64,000 nt of DNA from Lamellibrachia satsuma (Eukaryota > Annelida > Polychaeta > Sabellida > Siboglinidae): NCBI GenBank assembly GCA_033239005.1, contig BSQZ01000028.1, forward strand, positions 4,586,001 to 4,650,000, written 5' to 3'. Numbering within the stretch: the first letter of the stretch is position 1; each line of letters starts with the position of its first letter. The notes under the pieces are model-generated. The model ran no database searches, was not told where the DNA came from, and saw nothing but the letters and a program-made list of their open reading frames with translations. Position numbers and translations under genes: made by a program. This document shows, one piece after another, positions 25,100 through 37,424 of the stretch.

Positions 25100-25595
25100 A
25101 TAAATGTAATGAAATTAAATAATACTGTTGTAGGAAGCTCTGATGAAGTACAGTTAGAGGTGACATCACAATTCACATATATCCATTCCAGCAAAATACC
25201 ACGGTTTTTTAATGAAACTAAAATATTCATCGTTAACCACTGAAGCTGTGCAATTTGCTTCATTTCACTACAACCGTGTTACTGGTATACATACCAGTAG
25301 TTTCAATGGCGGCCCTGGAAGTGAGGTATCATCTGACACCAGTATCGTTGCTACTTTCAGTAAGAAATATATTTTACTCCCTTCTAGCCGTCAGAGCAGG
25401 GTAGGTTGGTCGAGTTTAGTATTGACCCCATTCGCTTTATGCGCCAGTGGGACTGAGAAGGGGGTGGAACTGCTACGGAACAACGTTTTTCATTAATATA
25501 GTTCAACGTGTCGAATCGACTTTTGTCAAGTCATGTATCTACTGGCGGTGTTGGTCGTCATCTGTGGTTTCTACCCGGGGTGTGCACTCTTAGTG
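25100..25595. other. Unique sequence, nothing recognised
   Basis: No gene or repeat recognised between the 22-bp array and the glutamine-rich frame. Confidence 0.5.
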
Positions 25596-25598
25596 CAC

Positions 25599-25681
25599 CA
25601 CTACATATTGTTACAACGACGCCGACAATCTCGACACGGATTTGTCGTCGGAGATTTTACGTATGCAGCAGCAATTGACGG

Positions 25682-25735
<54 letters not shown>

Positions 25736-25835
25736 TAACAGAACAGCACAACAGTTAATTGAACAGCAAGCCACGATACAATTAATGCAACAACAGCAGA
25801 CGAAGTTTGATGAGAGTATGTATTCTTGTTACTAA
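25599..25835 (+). pseudogene. Glutamine-rich ORF remnant with (CAG)17
   Basis: In one frame the sequence reads DADNLDTDLSSEILRMQQQL, then TEQ, a pure (CAG)17 tract at 25,684-25,734 and ITEQ. A one-base shift later gives AQQLIEQQATIQLMQQQQTK. A frameshift inside or just after the CAG tract breaks it. The acidic start followed by MQQQLTEQQQQ resembles N-termini of retroelement Gag-like proteins (recall, not search); a host exon is also possible. Confidence 0.45.
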
Positions 25836-25839
25836 AGTT

Positions 25840-28800
25840 TAACATTTATTTTATTTAGATCTGGAGATATATTAAATAATTCGAAATACCGTAACATCAT
25901 CGTAAAAGACATGTCAAAACAAGTAAAAACGTTAGTTGCACTGTGCACAGGAGATAGTTGTGTTAAAATCAACGTATGGGCAAACGATACTGAGTCAAAG
26001 CTCAGTTGGAAGGAAATCGCAGGAACAAACAACTGAAACAAGTATACTTCCAAATAGCTGAAGAAATGCAATCTCGAGGTTATAGGAATCCCAGTACAAA
26101 CGTTGAATAACAAGAACGCAACTATGTACATTAAAAAGTCTTAGATAGCAATCGGTGCATTAGAACTGACAATCGAACAAAGCCGCCGGCCAGCCACAGG
26201 TGCGACTGTCTTTAGACTTTTCAACATCGTACCCCATAAACGCTGTCAATCTGCAACTAATGGAAAGATTGACAGGTATTTACTGGTGCACATGTCAAGT
26301 GTTGAAAGGGTGACAACAGACGCGATGTTGGGCGTACGTCATTACCGTGGATTTATTAGATAGCAGAAGGGTATTTAGACCATAAATGTGTAATTTCCGT
26401 AATGTCGATACATGTGTATTACCGTTTTCGTGTATTGCATCACTATTCACCAAACACCGGACATTTTACTAGTGCATTCTGGCAATCGCCTCTGTTGTGG
26501 TTGTCATTGTTATTATGTTTTGTACTAGCAAAAATGCCAATCCACGGACGGGATAACTTCGTAGTTCGTGACTATCACAAAAATAATATTTAAAAAATGT
26601 CACGGTAATATCCATCCATGCCTTGGTACTTTATGTTGCCTGTCTTCATTGGTCTGCTTCTTGTACTGGTGGAGACATAAGTTTTACTACCTATCGATGG
26701 ACGCAAACTCACAGTCGACGAGCCTGTTCGTGTCACAAAACAATGTGCCTGCCCCGTGAGTCCGTGACATCTTCACACAGGCATATCTAAAAATAAAGCT
26801 GATACATTAAAACTATTTTCTGCACAAAATACTCAGTTGTTTTCTTCTTCTTCTTCTTCTTTATGTTAGGCAGCCACCATCTGTTAAGCAGAATCTACTT
26901 GGATTTTTTGTTTTGTTATGTTGAAATGTTTAAAAGATTGTATTAAAATATGTTAGGCATAAAAGCTAGCCTGATTAAACATGTTCGCAGTAATAGCATT
27001 AACACAATCATTTGGCAGTTTGTTCCATTCATTTATCACCCTATGAGAGAACAAGTACGTTCTCATAACCAACCTAGATTGGTCCTTAACTAATGCTGAT
27101 TTGTATTATAGTTGAAGAATATATTCTTATCAATATTCTTATAACCATTCACTATTTTAAACACTTCTATTTAGTCTCCTTTTAGTCTCCTGGTCTCTAA
27201 TGTCGTCAAACTACATTCTAATATGCAGTTTTCACGACAAATTTTTCTCATTTCTGGAATAATTTTAGTTGTATATCGCTATCGCTTTGAGCTGTTTCTA
27301 CTTCTATTTCATTGTTCTAATTAGCCTTAGTATTTGATTTCCTTTCGAAGCAGTAATCCGACATTGCTATTGAATTTTTTTACCACTAAATGTTACTCCC
27401 AAATCCTTTTCTTTTGTGGTTCTACCTAGCATAGCACCCCCGTTTTTTATTCTTCGTCAATGTTTCCATGTTAAATGTGTCTTTCCAAAATTTAATAACT
27501 CTTGTCATTTTCCGGACCATTTAACCAATTTATCTAGAAAATCCCGTAAACTTTGTTTATATGTAACATTTTTAAGGAATGTAATATGTAATGTAAATAT
27601 ATGTCGTGTAACACGACGATTTGCGCCATTTGAGTGTCATCTCCAGGGAGTAACTCAGGGTGAAGTGTGTTGGGATCCTGGGTTGCTCAGTCGTCAGGAT
27701 CCCGTCTCAACCTCCCTGGTGCAGTCTGAAAGATATTTAAATCCTATCATAGGACACCGTAACACGATACGGGTTTTTAAATTAATTGTACACAACCAAC
27801 GGAAACATGGTCACGTTCGTAGAAATTACAATAACATGTGTGCGTCATATTCACCTTAATAAAAGTCGTTAACGCAATAAAAATCGTTAAAGTATTACTT
27901 AGTATTATTACATAAGACATAAATAACTTTAGTATAACAACCATTTATGTATTGATGGGACTCCGGTGTGTCGCTGGTTCAGTCATGATGCAATAACAAA
28001 TAATAAGTTCCATTACAATGAACATTACTGAGCGCCACACTGCACAGTTTATAACCGTGTTGATTCTATGGACTTTATTTCATTGGGCAAACTCCTACTC
28101 TTTGTCAAATCTCCCAATTTAATTAGCATACAGTAGTGAATAGTATTTAGGGGTGACATTTTATTATAAACACGATAACGATTGTTTTCGTAAAATAAAT
28201 ATACACAAACGGTTTGTCTAACAAGTCGTAAACAAAATTGGCGTCGCACAGCCAACCAATCATTTATATCACTCCATGTTGTGTTTATAATCACGTTGTG
28301 GCAGTGGTTATATGGTAAGTGGCGCCACTGGTGGGAGTATGGTAGCCAACAATGGTTAACTTACATAAAATATGGGATTCCACGCATGGAGCTGTTCAAC
28401 GATTGTATTTAATTCTAGTTTACAATATTTACATTTTATTTAGAAAATACCTAATGTTGTCTGGGTGCTGTATTTGATCACATATTAAAACCACTCATTT
28501 AGAAAGACATATCTTGTATAAACACTACTGCTCGTGGTATAACAATGGTTAGTTTTATTCTGCTAACCCAATCCCTTTGCAGGAAGGACATTGTTGTGGA
28601 GCACTCCTTGAGAAGTGCCGTGAGCAAATTATTTGGTTTACGGAGAGCAAGAGGGTGTTTTTTGGTTTATCTCAAGATAAGTTAGTTATCAGTTAGTTCG
28701 ATTGCACAGGAAAGCGTCATCGTCCACTCATAGGCAATACATTACCTAATCATGACAATTAATACAACTCACCAAAACAAAAGACACAAAGATCAAGCCG

Positions 28801-28870
28801 CCAATAACATACGTCTTGTCTTCACTTGGAAACAAGATGGCGTGATTGTTCTACAAAGTTACGTGCTATG
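25840..28870 (-). mobile_element. Long composite repeat, copy A
   Basis: Reading the - strand, 28,870 to 28,050 matches 37,915-38,400; a reverse-transcriptase remnant follows (LECSLTTLETRRLKGD and GYKNIDKNIF region at about 27,050-27,330), then about 1 kb shared with copies B and C down to 25,860. The position equivalent to the SINE in copy B (26,730-26,735) is empty. Frames are broken throughout. Confidence 0.7.
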
Positions 28871-28879
28871 ATGTATTTA

Positions 28880-29450
28880 AAACAAATTTACTTGAGTTTT
28901 GTTAAGATTCGTCACTCGGAATGTCTACGCTGTGAAGTAAGCCTACGACTCTTAAATACATGAGCGAGGCGCTAATATTTACTGTTGATAACTGAATGGC
29001 CGAGTTCGGAGCATGGAACCTATGGCTGAAACTGTCTAATATCTTGTTTTTCAAATGGTTAACCGTTGATATCCGGTCACAATGTTATGTCGACTCTCTT
29101 GAATGAATAATGTCCCGCCATCGTTCCCACGCAACCCCTTGTGAATGTGGATCTGGCTTATTTCCAAGGTACAGCCCGTTTATGTTGACATCAAACCAAC
29201 GAGCGTACCACCAGGCTCCCCAGTACGAGACAGCGCAACTGGCGGATGGTTTTATATCGTTGTCGCGGTCTTTTGTACTGAATTGCTGACTTGCGGTGAA
29301 CCACCGTCGAATTTCCTACAACGAATACAGCGCCATGAATTACCAGCGAACGCTGACCACAGTATAAAATCTGTATTACGGGACACCGCCCGCGTTTGCC
29401 AAAATGGCTCTGAAATAATAGATCATCAGTTAAAAACACTATATTGAATA
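28880..29450. other. Unassigned sequence with two overlapping open frames
   Basis: Open frames at 29,145-29,447 (+) and 29,191-29,439 (-) overlap; neither shows a motif, splice border or composition that marks a gene. Confidence 0.4.
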
Positions 29451-29458
29451 GATTAGCT

Positions 29459-30190
29459 GTTCGTAGTCACCTTCACCTTCACCCCGCGACTGGGACGGTC
29501 GTAGGGGTGCCATTCACACACAGTCCTCGCCAGCGCTGCCAGTCCTGTACGTAGCAGGGTCGGTAGGTCTCGATGTGCCCATTCTTGTAGGTTATCTAGC
29601 CAGTTTTTCTCTGGAGGCCCCGTCGTCTCCTGCCCTCCAGGGTGCCTTGCAGGATGTTGTTTGCAATGGTGTTGTGTCGAGTGATGTTGCCAAACCAGCA
29701 GAGCTTACGTAGTTTCACTGTTGTTGACAACGGCTCTTGCTTTCCAGCAACGGAGTCTCCTTGTTGTCTCACATATTCGTTTGTTTTATGTTCAGTCTGC
29801 GGAATGCAGAGGAGTCTCCTGAAGCATCTCGTTTCAAAAGTTTGTACGTGTCTCTCTGTCTCTGCTGTCAGAGTCCAGTTGTCCCATCCGTAGAGGAGGA
29901 TGAATAACGTGAATGATCTGTAGAGCTTAAGCTTGGTTGAGAAGCTGATGTCTCTACTCTTCCAGTTGATGAGAAGTCTTATTATAACATGCATAGCCAC
30001 TGCGATCCTTATTTTGATTTCCTTTGTTGAGGTGCCATCTTTGCTTAAGGTTGACCCAATATATTTGAAAGAGCTTGATTTTACTTGCGTCACTGATGAA
30101 GATGACGGTTCTGTAATTTTTTTGTCTCTCGAAATCCAATCAAAATATCCCAGTTTGCACGGCGAACAAAGATAAGAATACGGGCTCATT
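29459..30190 (-). mobile_element. RTE-like LINE, 3' part of reverse transcriptase ORF
   Basis: A 199-codon frame reads FKYIGSTLSKDGTSTKEIKI, LYRSFTLFILLYGWDNWTL, ETERHVQTFETRCFRRLL, NEYVRQQGDSVAGKQEPL and GTLEGRRRRGLQRKTG. It continues after a shift as WLDNLQEWAHRDLPTLLR and finishes in a (GGTGAA)n-like 3' end at 29,466-29,485. This is the C-terminus of an endonuclease-reverse transcriptase common in marine invertebrates; 5'-truncated. Confidence 0.88.
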
Positions 30191-30211
30191 TGCAATGTTA
30201 CGGATTTCTGT

Positions 30212-30424
30212 TACCAGTCTTACAGGAGTGCACCACTCAGGGTTGGCACCAGTCTTACAGGTGTGCACCACTCAGGGTTGGCACCAGTCTTACAGGTTTG
30301 CACCACACAGGGTTGGCATCAGTCATACAGGTGTGCACCGTTCAGGGTTGGCACCAGTCATACAGGTGTGCACCAATCAGGGTTGGCACCAGTTTTGTAG
30401 CTGTGCACCACACATGGTTGGCAC
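30212..30424 (+). repeat. 35-bp minisatellite, 6 copies
   Basis: Unit contains CAGTCTTACAGGTGTGCACC and CAGGGTTGGCAC. It begins about 20 bp beyond the 5' truncation of the RTE-like LINE. Confidence 0.93.
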
Positions 30425-30429
30425 CAATA

Positions 30430-31142
30430 ATTATATACGTTGGGCTAGGGTTGCTTTAGATATGATAGTTACGTATGCAGGCACGTAATGCCACGTATAT
30501 AATTTTAAGTAAATTAGTCCACTTTATGTCGCCACTGTTTCCATCCGTGCTGTCTTTGATTCGTAGTTGCATGAACTTGATCCCAATATTCCTTGCCTAA
30601 CGTATGACCACGTCCACATCTGTTACATATTTGTTGGGCTTTTCGTGATTTCTGTTGAAGCGTGTGTCCACCAGACTGCCACTTACAGGCTGACGTTTAT
30701 GTGCCTGCTATATTGCTGTTTCACTACTTGCAATTGTTTCACACCACAATTCAGACTGCCTTGGCATGTTTGTTACGGTGTCAAGGCTGATTTTAGACGT
30801 CATGTGTAGTCTCTGTGACAGCTGTTTGTCAACTGATACCATGAACTAACAGAACATCGCAACTGTGAGGGACGTGTTAAAGAAGAATAGAATCGTAACT
30901 GGCTTAGCTGTATGACATTGCGTTTGGGCATTAGATGTACACTGAAATAATAAAAGATTGTATTATTAAATATATAAGCAAAAACCGCATTTGGGAATCG
31001 AACCCTCGATCATAGAATAACATATGCGAAATGCAGATTCGTTTCGGATTGCAATGGTATGTGTTGCCATGTACCTGATTTCTAATTCAACGTAGCAGTC
31101 CAGTTGTTGTAAAAATACTTTGAGCATGCATAAGAATGTTAC
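30430..31142. other. Unassigned sequence; possible tRNA-like B box
   Basis: On the - strand GGTTCGATTCCCA followed by TGCGGTTTTTG at about 30,974-31,000 resembles the B box and following bases of the SINE at 34,174 (GGTTTCAAATCCC then TGCGGTCTTTT). No convincing A box, so only a possible SINE head fragment. Confidence 0.3.
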
Positions 31143-31338
31143 CTGCTGTTCCGTTATACGCTCCAAATGCGATTCTGTATTTGTCACATTCTGATGCCAC
31201 TGTGAAATACGTGTATTTGGCGTATTTAGTGACATTAGTGAAGTCTTCTATGTCAAATCTCAGTTCATAGCGTTTGCTCGTCGTGATGTCACGGAGGTTG
31301 TCGTTGCGTGCATAATACATATAATACAGAACGTCATG
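31143..31338 (-). CDS. Orphan exon of a fibrinogen-related domain (FReD) protein
   Basis: The translation contains NDNLRDITTSKRYELRFDIE, DFTNVTKYAKYTYFTV and YRIAFGAYNGTAG, the conserved middle of the fibrinogen C-terminal domain (GN-x-L-x2-LT-x4-YELR-DLEDF, then G-x-Y-GTAG). Acceptor tacatcccag and donor gtaaca frame 196 nt with a phase-1 end inside the GTAG motif, a plausible FReD splice position. FReDs are secreted lectin-like or clotting-like recognition domains. I find no neighbouring FReD exons in the window, so it is a gene fragment or an exon with very distant partners. Confidence 0.65.
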
Positions 31339-31344
31339 CTGGGA

Positions 31345-32180
31345 TGTAATTATTAGTAACTAGCAACGTTGCCTGGAGATGCACGTTTTAGCAATAACAG
31401 TGGCAATGGCAACGTCCTGCCCCAAAATTATATATAACTGCCGATTTCATAAAGCATTCGTATGTGGGCGTTTCACATAGATCACGTATCCCGCAACAAT
31501 TGTAGGTACTGTAATAATATGAGTCATGTCAATTCTCTTTGCGTGAAAGATGACCAGATATTGTCAAGTATCCGACTCTGTGGCTATATACAGTATATTC
31601 GGTTTGACACAGTCAGTTGCACCACTAATTTCACTTAAGCTATGCACAGGCTTAGTGAAGCTGCGATGGATCGAATTGCGTTGTTTCCGATTTCATTTCA
31701 TCGGCGCGACCTCAATGTCAATGACGATGTTTCTAGTTAGTTTTGCGCCCTTTTAGCGACAAAGTACCGGTTTCGGTTCCATCTCCTGTCTCCTAGACGT
31801 AGATTCGGTCTTGCTGCCACCAGGCCAACCATGTAATAATATGAAGACACATACAAGTCGTGGTTAACTTGCAAAGAACGTGGTTATGTTTATTGAAGCA
31901 CACCGCTTCATACACTTGAGTTTCACGCAGCACTCACCGCCTGCTTACTCACAAGTCCGTAGTATGTATTATTGTCCAAAGTAATATAATGTAGTCCAGA
32001 ACATTAAAAGTAGTATTGTTCTGAGTTACATAAACTACGTCAAACGTCCACATACGTAATACCCGCACCCCCGGGGGAATTTGGAAATGTTTAATTTATG
32101 AACCATTCACATGGGCCTCCGGCGCACCTACCAAATGTTATCCCCATACACGTGAGACTGTCGGAGATACGAGGGAACAG
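31345..32180. other. Unassigned sequence
   Basis: No gene or repeat recognised. Confidence 0.5.
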
Positions 32181-32181
32181 A

Positions 32182-32212
32182 CATACATACATACATACAT
32201 ACATACATACAT

Positions 32213-32291
<79 letters not shown>

Positions 32292-32311
32292 GACAGACAG
32301 ACAGACAGACA
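32182..32311. repeat. (CATA)n(CA)n(CAGA)n compound microsatellite
   Basis: Three adjoining simple repeats with clean borders. Confidence 0.98.
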
Positions 32312-32514
32312 GATATGCAGACAGAGTCACAAACTACTTTATATTACAGATGATGAATTCGAGGAAATCATCTTTTATGTAGCACACACGCGCAAGAGTG
32401 TCATGATACTTTGATCTATGGTCACTCGAATAAGCCTATGGCTTATTGCACCCCTTTAGAAAACAAAAAAATTTAATAACTATTAGTATATTCGTAAATT
32501 TTTTACGATTATTG

Positions 32515-32700
32515 CTTTCTTGTTCACTTAAAGACATAACATTATCGAATGCATTGTTTAGCTAGTGAACGAACAGCGTTTGTGTCTTTTGAACCAGTGG
32601 TTACTATTATTACTTTATCATGTTCACTTGAAGACGTAACAGTATCGAGTGCTATGCTTAGCTAGACACTGAATAGAATTTGTGTATTTTAACCAACAAA
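32515..32700 (+). repeat. Imperfect direct repeat, about 110-bp period, two copies
   Basis: TTGTTCACTTAAAGACATAAC then GCTTAGCTAG-like and TTTGTGT-TTTTGAACCA sequences occur at about 32,520 and 32,619 with roughly 80 percent visible identity. Confidence 0.6.
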
Positions 32701-33299
32701 GCCAGAATTCGCCGGAAACGTCGCCAAATCCTTCCTTGTATCAGACCCAGCCGCGGTAGAAATCGCCGTTAACGTCCTGGCAACGCTGCGCCACCTGTAG
32801 GCGACAATGAATACTAAACAACATTTTCGTTTCGTCCTTATATCACATCATACAAAACTTACAACACACACTCACTCGTGTGTGCATTCAATGGTGAGCG
32901 CGTGCATGCGTGCATGTAACACATCTGCACAAAATGAGTCATGGAGAAAGCATCCGATATAACAGCAACACTCACAGGAGCTGTGCAGCTACAATAATTA
33001 CAAAATACAAAACATTAACCAATCAAAATATGTCCACGCCATTAGCACAAATTGGAGTAATAACTAACTGAAATGAGAACAAAATGGCCATCGGTTAAAG
33101 CGTTCATCAAACAGAAAATACAATTAATATACACTTTCTTTTTGACACAACTATTAAAGTTAACTCACTGTCAACGTTTCAACTGATTGCTTTATTCAGG
33201 AAGAAAATTCTTTGACTTAGTTCTTTTGAACCAGAAAGGCAACACCTACGATACGCCAATGCTCGTCTTCGGCTCCATTGTCCTCGCCTTACAACGGAT

Positions 33300-36200
33300 A
33301 TTTCCCCAAAACTGCACCTATTCATTAAATGGTCCAAAAAATTACAAAAGTTATTAAATTTTGGGAAGACACATATGACATGGAAACACGGACGAAGAAT
33401 ATAAAACAGGGGATGCTATACTAAGTAGAACCACACAATTCAGTAGCAATGTGGGATTACTGCTTCGCAAGGAAATCAAATACTAAGGCTAATTAGAACA
33501 ATGAAATAGAAGGAGAAACAGCTCACTGTACCCCTGTACAAAGCGATAGTTACGCCGCATTTGATATACATATAGAAGCTTGGAGGTCACATCGTAATAA
33601 AGACAGAGATAAACTAGAAAAATACAACGAAGAACAACTAAAATTATTCCAGAAATGAGAAAATTAGTCATGAAAATTGCTTATTAGAATGTGGTTTGAG
33701 GACACTAGAGACCAGGAGACTAAAAGGAGGCCAAGTAGAAGTGTTTAAAATCGAGAATGGTTATAAGAATATTGATAAGAATATATTCTTCAAACATAAT
33801 ACAAATCAGCATTAGTTAAGGACCAATCTAGGTTGGTTATGAGAACGTACTTATTCTCTCAGAGGGTGATAAATAAATGGAACAAACTGCCAAATGATTG
33901 TATTAATGCTAGTAGTGTGAACATGTTTAATCAGGCTAGCTTTTATGCCCAACGTATTTTAATACAATCTTTAAAATATTTCAACATAACAAAATAAAAA
34001 ATCCAAGTAGATTCTGCTTAATAGATGGTGGCTGCCTAACATAAAGAAGAAGAAGAAGAAGAAGAAAACAACTGAGTATTTTGTGCAGAAAATAACTTTA
34101 ATGTATCAGTTTTATTTTTAGATATGTCTGTGTGAAGATGTCAGGGAATCACGGGGCAGGCACATTGTTTTGTGGGGCGCGATGGCATACCGGTTAGAAG
34201 GCCGGACTCTCAATCGAGAGAACCCGGTTTCAAATCCCACTGCGGTCTTTTCGAACCTTTGGCAAGTTTGATCAACCCACGTTGCCACAGTTCACTCAGC
34301 TGTATAAATGAGTACCTGGCAATTCAGACAGTGATGGAAATGTGAAGGAATAGTCTTCGCGCAATTGCAGCGTGGCTGAATGCTTCCCAGAGAAGTTGAG
34401 ATGGCCTTAGAATGAACAGGTCTGCCAGGGGGTGAAGTGTAAAGCGCTTTGATCGGTCCTACGGACTGGATACCGCGCTATATAAGAACGTACTTTTACC
34501 GATTTTTTTACGAACAGGTTCGTCGACTGTAAGGTTGCGTCCATCGATAGGTAGTAAAACTTATGTCTCCACCAGTGCAAGACGCAGACCAATGAAGACA
34601 GGCAACACCAAGTACCAAGGCATAGATGGATATTTCCGTGAAATTTTTTAAATATTGTTTTTGTGATAGTCACGAACTACAAAGTTATCCCGTCCGTGGA
34701 TTGGCTTTTTGCTAGAACAAAACATAATAACAATGACAACCACAACAGAGGCGATTGCCAGAATGCACTAGTAAAATGCCCGGTGCTTGGTGAATATTGA
34801 TGTACTACACGAAACCACATGTATCGACATTATGGAAATTACACATTTATGGTCTAAATACCCTTCTGCTGTCTAATAAATCCTCGGTGACGACGTACGC
34901 CCAACGTCGCGTCTGTTGTCTCCCTTTCAACGCTTGACATGTGCACCAGTAAATACCTGTCAATCTTTCTATTAGTTGTAGATTGACAGCGTTTATGGGG
35001 TACGATGTTGAAAAGTCTAAAGACAGTCGCACCTGTGACTGGCCGACGGCTTTGTTCGATTGTCAGTTCTAATGCACCGATTGCTATCTAATACTTTTTA
35101 ATGTCTATGGTTGCGTTCTTGTTATTCAACCAGTTGACTTTCTCAGTCAAGCGGCAATAATGTGGATATGTTGAGACGCAGAGTTTAAGCGATATGTTTT
35201 ACTTGGCCGCGTAGAAATCAGGTAATGCCTGAATAAAGACACTCGTAAATCAGCGAAATGGCTGCTACTATTAAGTGAAAGGTGATGCAATGCTTTGTTA
35301 TAAAGTGTTATCGTTGACATTAACCATACCATAATTGTCGACAACGTCGTCGTCATCCATGTCACCACCATCGTTGTTAACGTTAGGGCTGGAAGGCATC
35401 CGGCGTAAAATCAGTCATGCGTGGAGAAGCAACCCGCATTCTTTGCTGACTTCAAGCGATGTTACTCGCGTGGTATCGACTGCAATCGCCTGCATATATT
35501 TTGCTATCGTTTGGGATTGTTGACAATCCACACAATTGTTAGTGTAACAAATGAAAATCATCTACAAATAAATAAGCGGCTTGCACCGAAGAACATTCCA
35601 AGAGGTGTCCACACCCGAAGTTTCATCAGAAATAACTTTGACCTAATTAATTCAATGATGATGGAAGACGCCAAAACAAGTAAAAACGTTAGTTGCACTG
35701 TACACAGGAGATCGTTTTGTTAAAATCAACGTATGGGCAAACGAAACTGAGTCAAAGCTCAGTTGGAAGGAAATCGCAGGAACAAACAACTGAAACAAAT
35801 ATACTTCCAAATAGATGAAGACATGAAATCTCGAGGTTATAGGAATTCCAGTATCAACGAATATATATTTCAATCCGCCGCCAAATGCACTAACTGCATC
35901 CATCTTGCAACACACGTGACATTCTAATCATGCGATTATGATTGTGCGATATCGTGTCTTGCATTAAAACGTGGTCATATCGATAGGCAAATCGCACTAC
36001 TATCGGTTAGAAATCAACCAATATCAGTTTTCCGAACTGCTCGCGCGCAGTAATATTTTCGATCGGCTGCAACCAATGGTTCTGAAAACTGTGGTGACAA
36101 ACCAAGCTCCCATCAGTTGCAATCGATTGCAACCCACAGGAGTGCTTGGTCTGTTATTTCCGCAATAACAACCGATGGGAGTGCTTGGTGTGTTATTTCC

Positions 36201-36850
36201 GCAATAACTCTGTACCGAGAAGCGTCACCTGGTGGCAACACCCAGTGATCGTCTACGTTAGTAACGAGGAGAACCATCATGTGAATGGTATCTTGTTGAA
36301 TCGCACCTGCTACAGTAAAACAAAACTGAAAAGAAAAGGTGGATAGACGAAGCGGCTTGCTTTTTTTTATAAGGAAATCAAACAACTAAGTAAATCAGAA
36401 AAAAACGTGTCGTTTCCGCTCTGCAGTATGCCGCGAATAGATTACGTATTGTACGACGTAATCATTACATAACCAACGTAACCGCTCTCTCCGTCGCTCT
36501 CATTAATGTCAATGACAACTCGAAGCAAAGCGTTGTAACACCTTCCACTTAGCTATTCGTCTAAGCGGAACGTCACTATTCCTCGTGATATAATAGTAGA
36601 TAACCAATTAGTAGGTTGTGCAGCAATAAGCAAAGGTAAACAGACGTGTTGCTTCATCGATGTTTATTTCTAAACTCGTCTGCGCGTACGCAGCAGTGTT
36701 CGCGTTATACGCACTGCGGAATAGTTCAATACCCTACGCGATGGCAACTTTCGAAATGTGAATAATTTCTAGCCAATACTTTCGACATAAATTCCAACCT
36801 ATCAGTAGTTTATGAATACCCCAGTTTATTTTAGTGATATTTACCAACAT
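33300..36850 (+). mobile_element. Long composite repeat, copy B, with nested SINE
   Basis: 33,330-33,960 is a broken reverse-transcriptase C-terminus: LECGLRTLETRRLKGGQVEV, then YLFSQRVINKWNKLPNDC and NASSVNMFNQA, the usual LINE ending. Downstream sequence to 36,780 is shared with copy C at 40,090-43,490, and part with copy A. A SINE interrupts it at 34,174-34,500. A 28-bp tandem array starts at its far end. Confidence 0.75.
34174..34500 (+). mobile_element. tRNA-derived SINE
   Basis: The head has an A-box-like TGGCATACCGG (34,183) and B-box-like GGTTTCAAATCCC (34,226), followed by a body and a tail GTGTAAAGCGCTTTGATC, then CGCGCTATATAAG (34,436-34,490), the kind of tail many SINEs share with partner LINEs. 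The flanks TTTTGTG and CGAACAGG are adjacent in copy A (inverted) and similar in copy C, so the insertion borders are directly visible. No clear target-site duplication was found. Confidence 0.85.
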
Positions 36851-37042
36851 AGGCCATACTATCCGTATTTACCAACATAGGCCATACTATCCGTATTTAC
36901 CAACATAGGCCATACTATCAGTATTTACCAACATAGGCTATGCTGTCCGTACTTACCAACATAGGCCATACTATCCGTATTTATTAACATAGGCCATGCT
37001 ACCCGTATTTACCAACATAGGCCATACTATCCGTATTTTCGT
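36834..37042 (+). repeat. 28-bp minisatellite, about 7.5 copies
   Basis: Unit contains ATTTACCAACATAGGCCATA and CTATCC. The flank just before it (CATAAATTCCAACCTATCAG, TAGTTTATGA) recurs once at 44,428-44,470 without the array. Confidence 0.95.
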
Positions 37043-37424
37043 ACGAGTATAGGTGTCAACATTACCGCTTTCGGGCGGGATATACAGCTTTTTTCCTTGA
37101 AATGTCTATTAATGTCTATTAACAAATGTGAATATGCATATATTGATTTTGAATGGTTCAATAACTGTTTCATTCTTATTATCATACAAACTAACATTAG
37201 ATCATGTTTTGTGTCGCATAATCTAACATGTGTCCCCAAACAATCGCGGCATGTTATAACTTACTGATATCGCCCAAATATCAGGTATCAGCTATAATAC
37301 ACGCGCACATTACGAGATCCGCATATCTACTCATTAATAAAGATTAAAAAACGTGTTTTTGAATGCACACCATTTGAGAAAAAATTAGTTCATTTGCTTA
37401 AGAGTTGTACTTCACATTTTAGAC

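Noticed and set aside
28580..28625. Exon-like 42 nt in copy A (acceptor tttgcag, donor gtgagc)
   Set aside because: It lies inside a transposon-derived repeat, is absent from the corresponding part of copy C, and has no in-phase partner.
29145..29447. 100-codon ORF on the + strand
   Set aside because: Starts in the middle of unassigned sequence with a mirrored open frame on the other strand; no family features.
30974..31000. Possible tRNA gene (B box GGTTCGATTCCCA on the - strand)
   Set aside because: T-stem pairing and an acceptor stem could not be built and no proper A box is present; at best a SINE head fragment.
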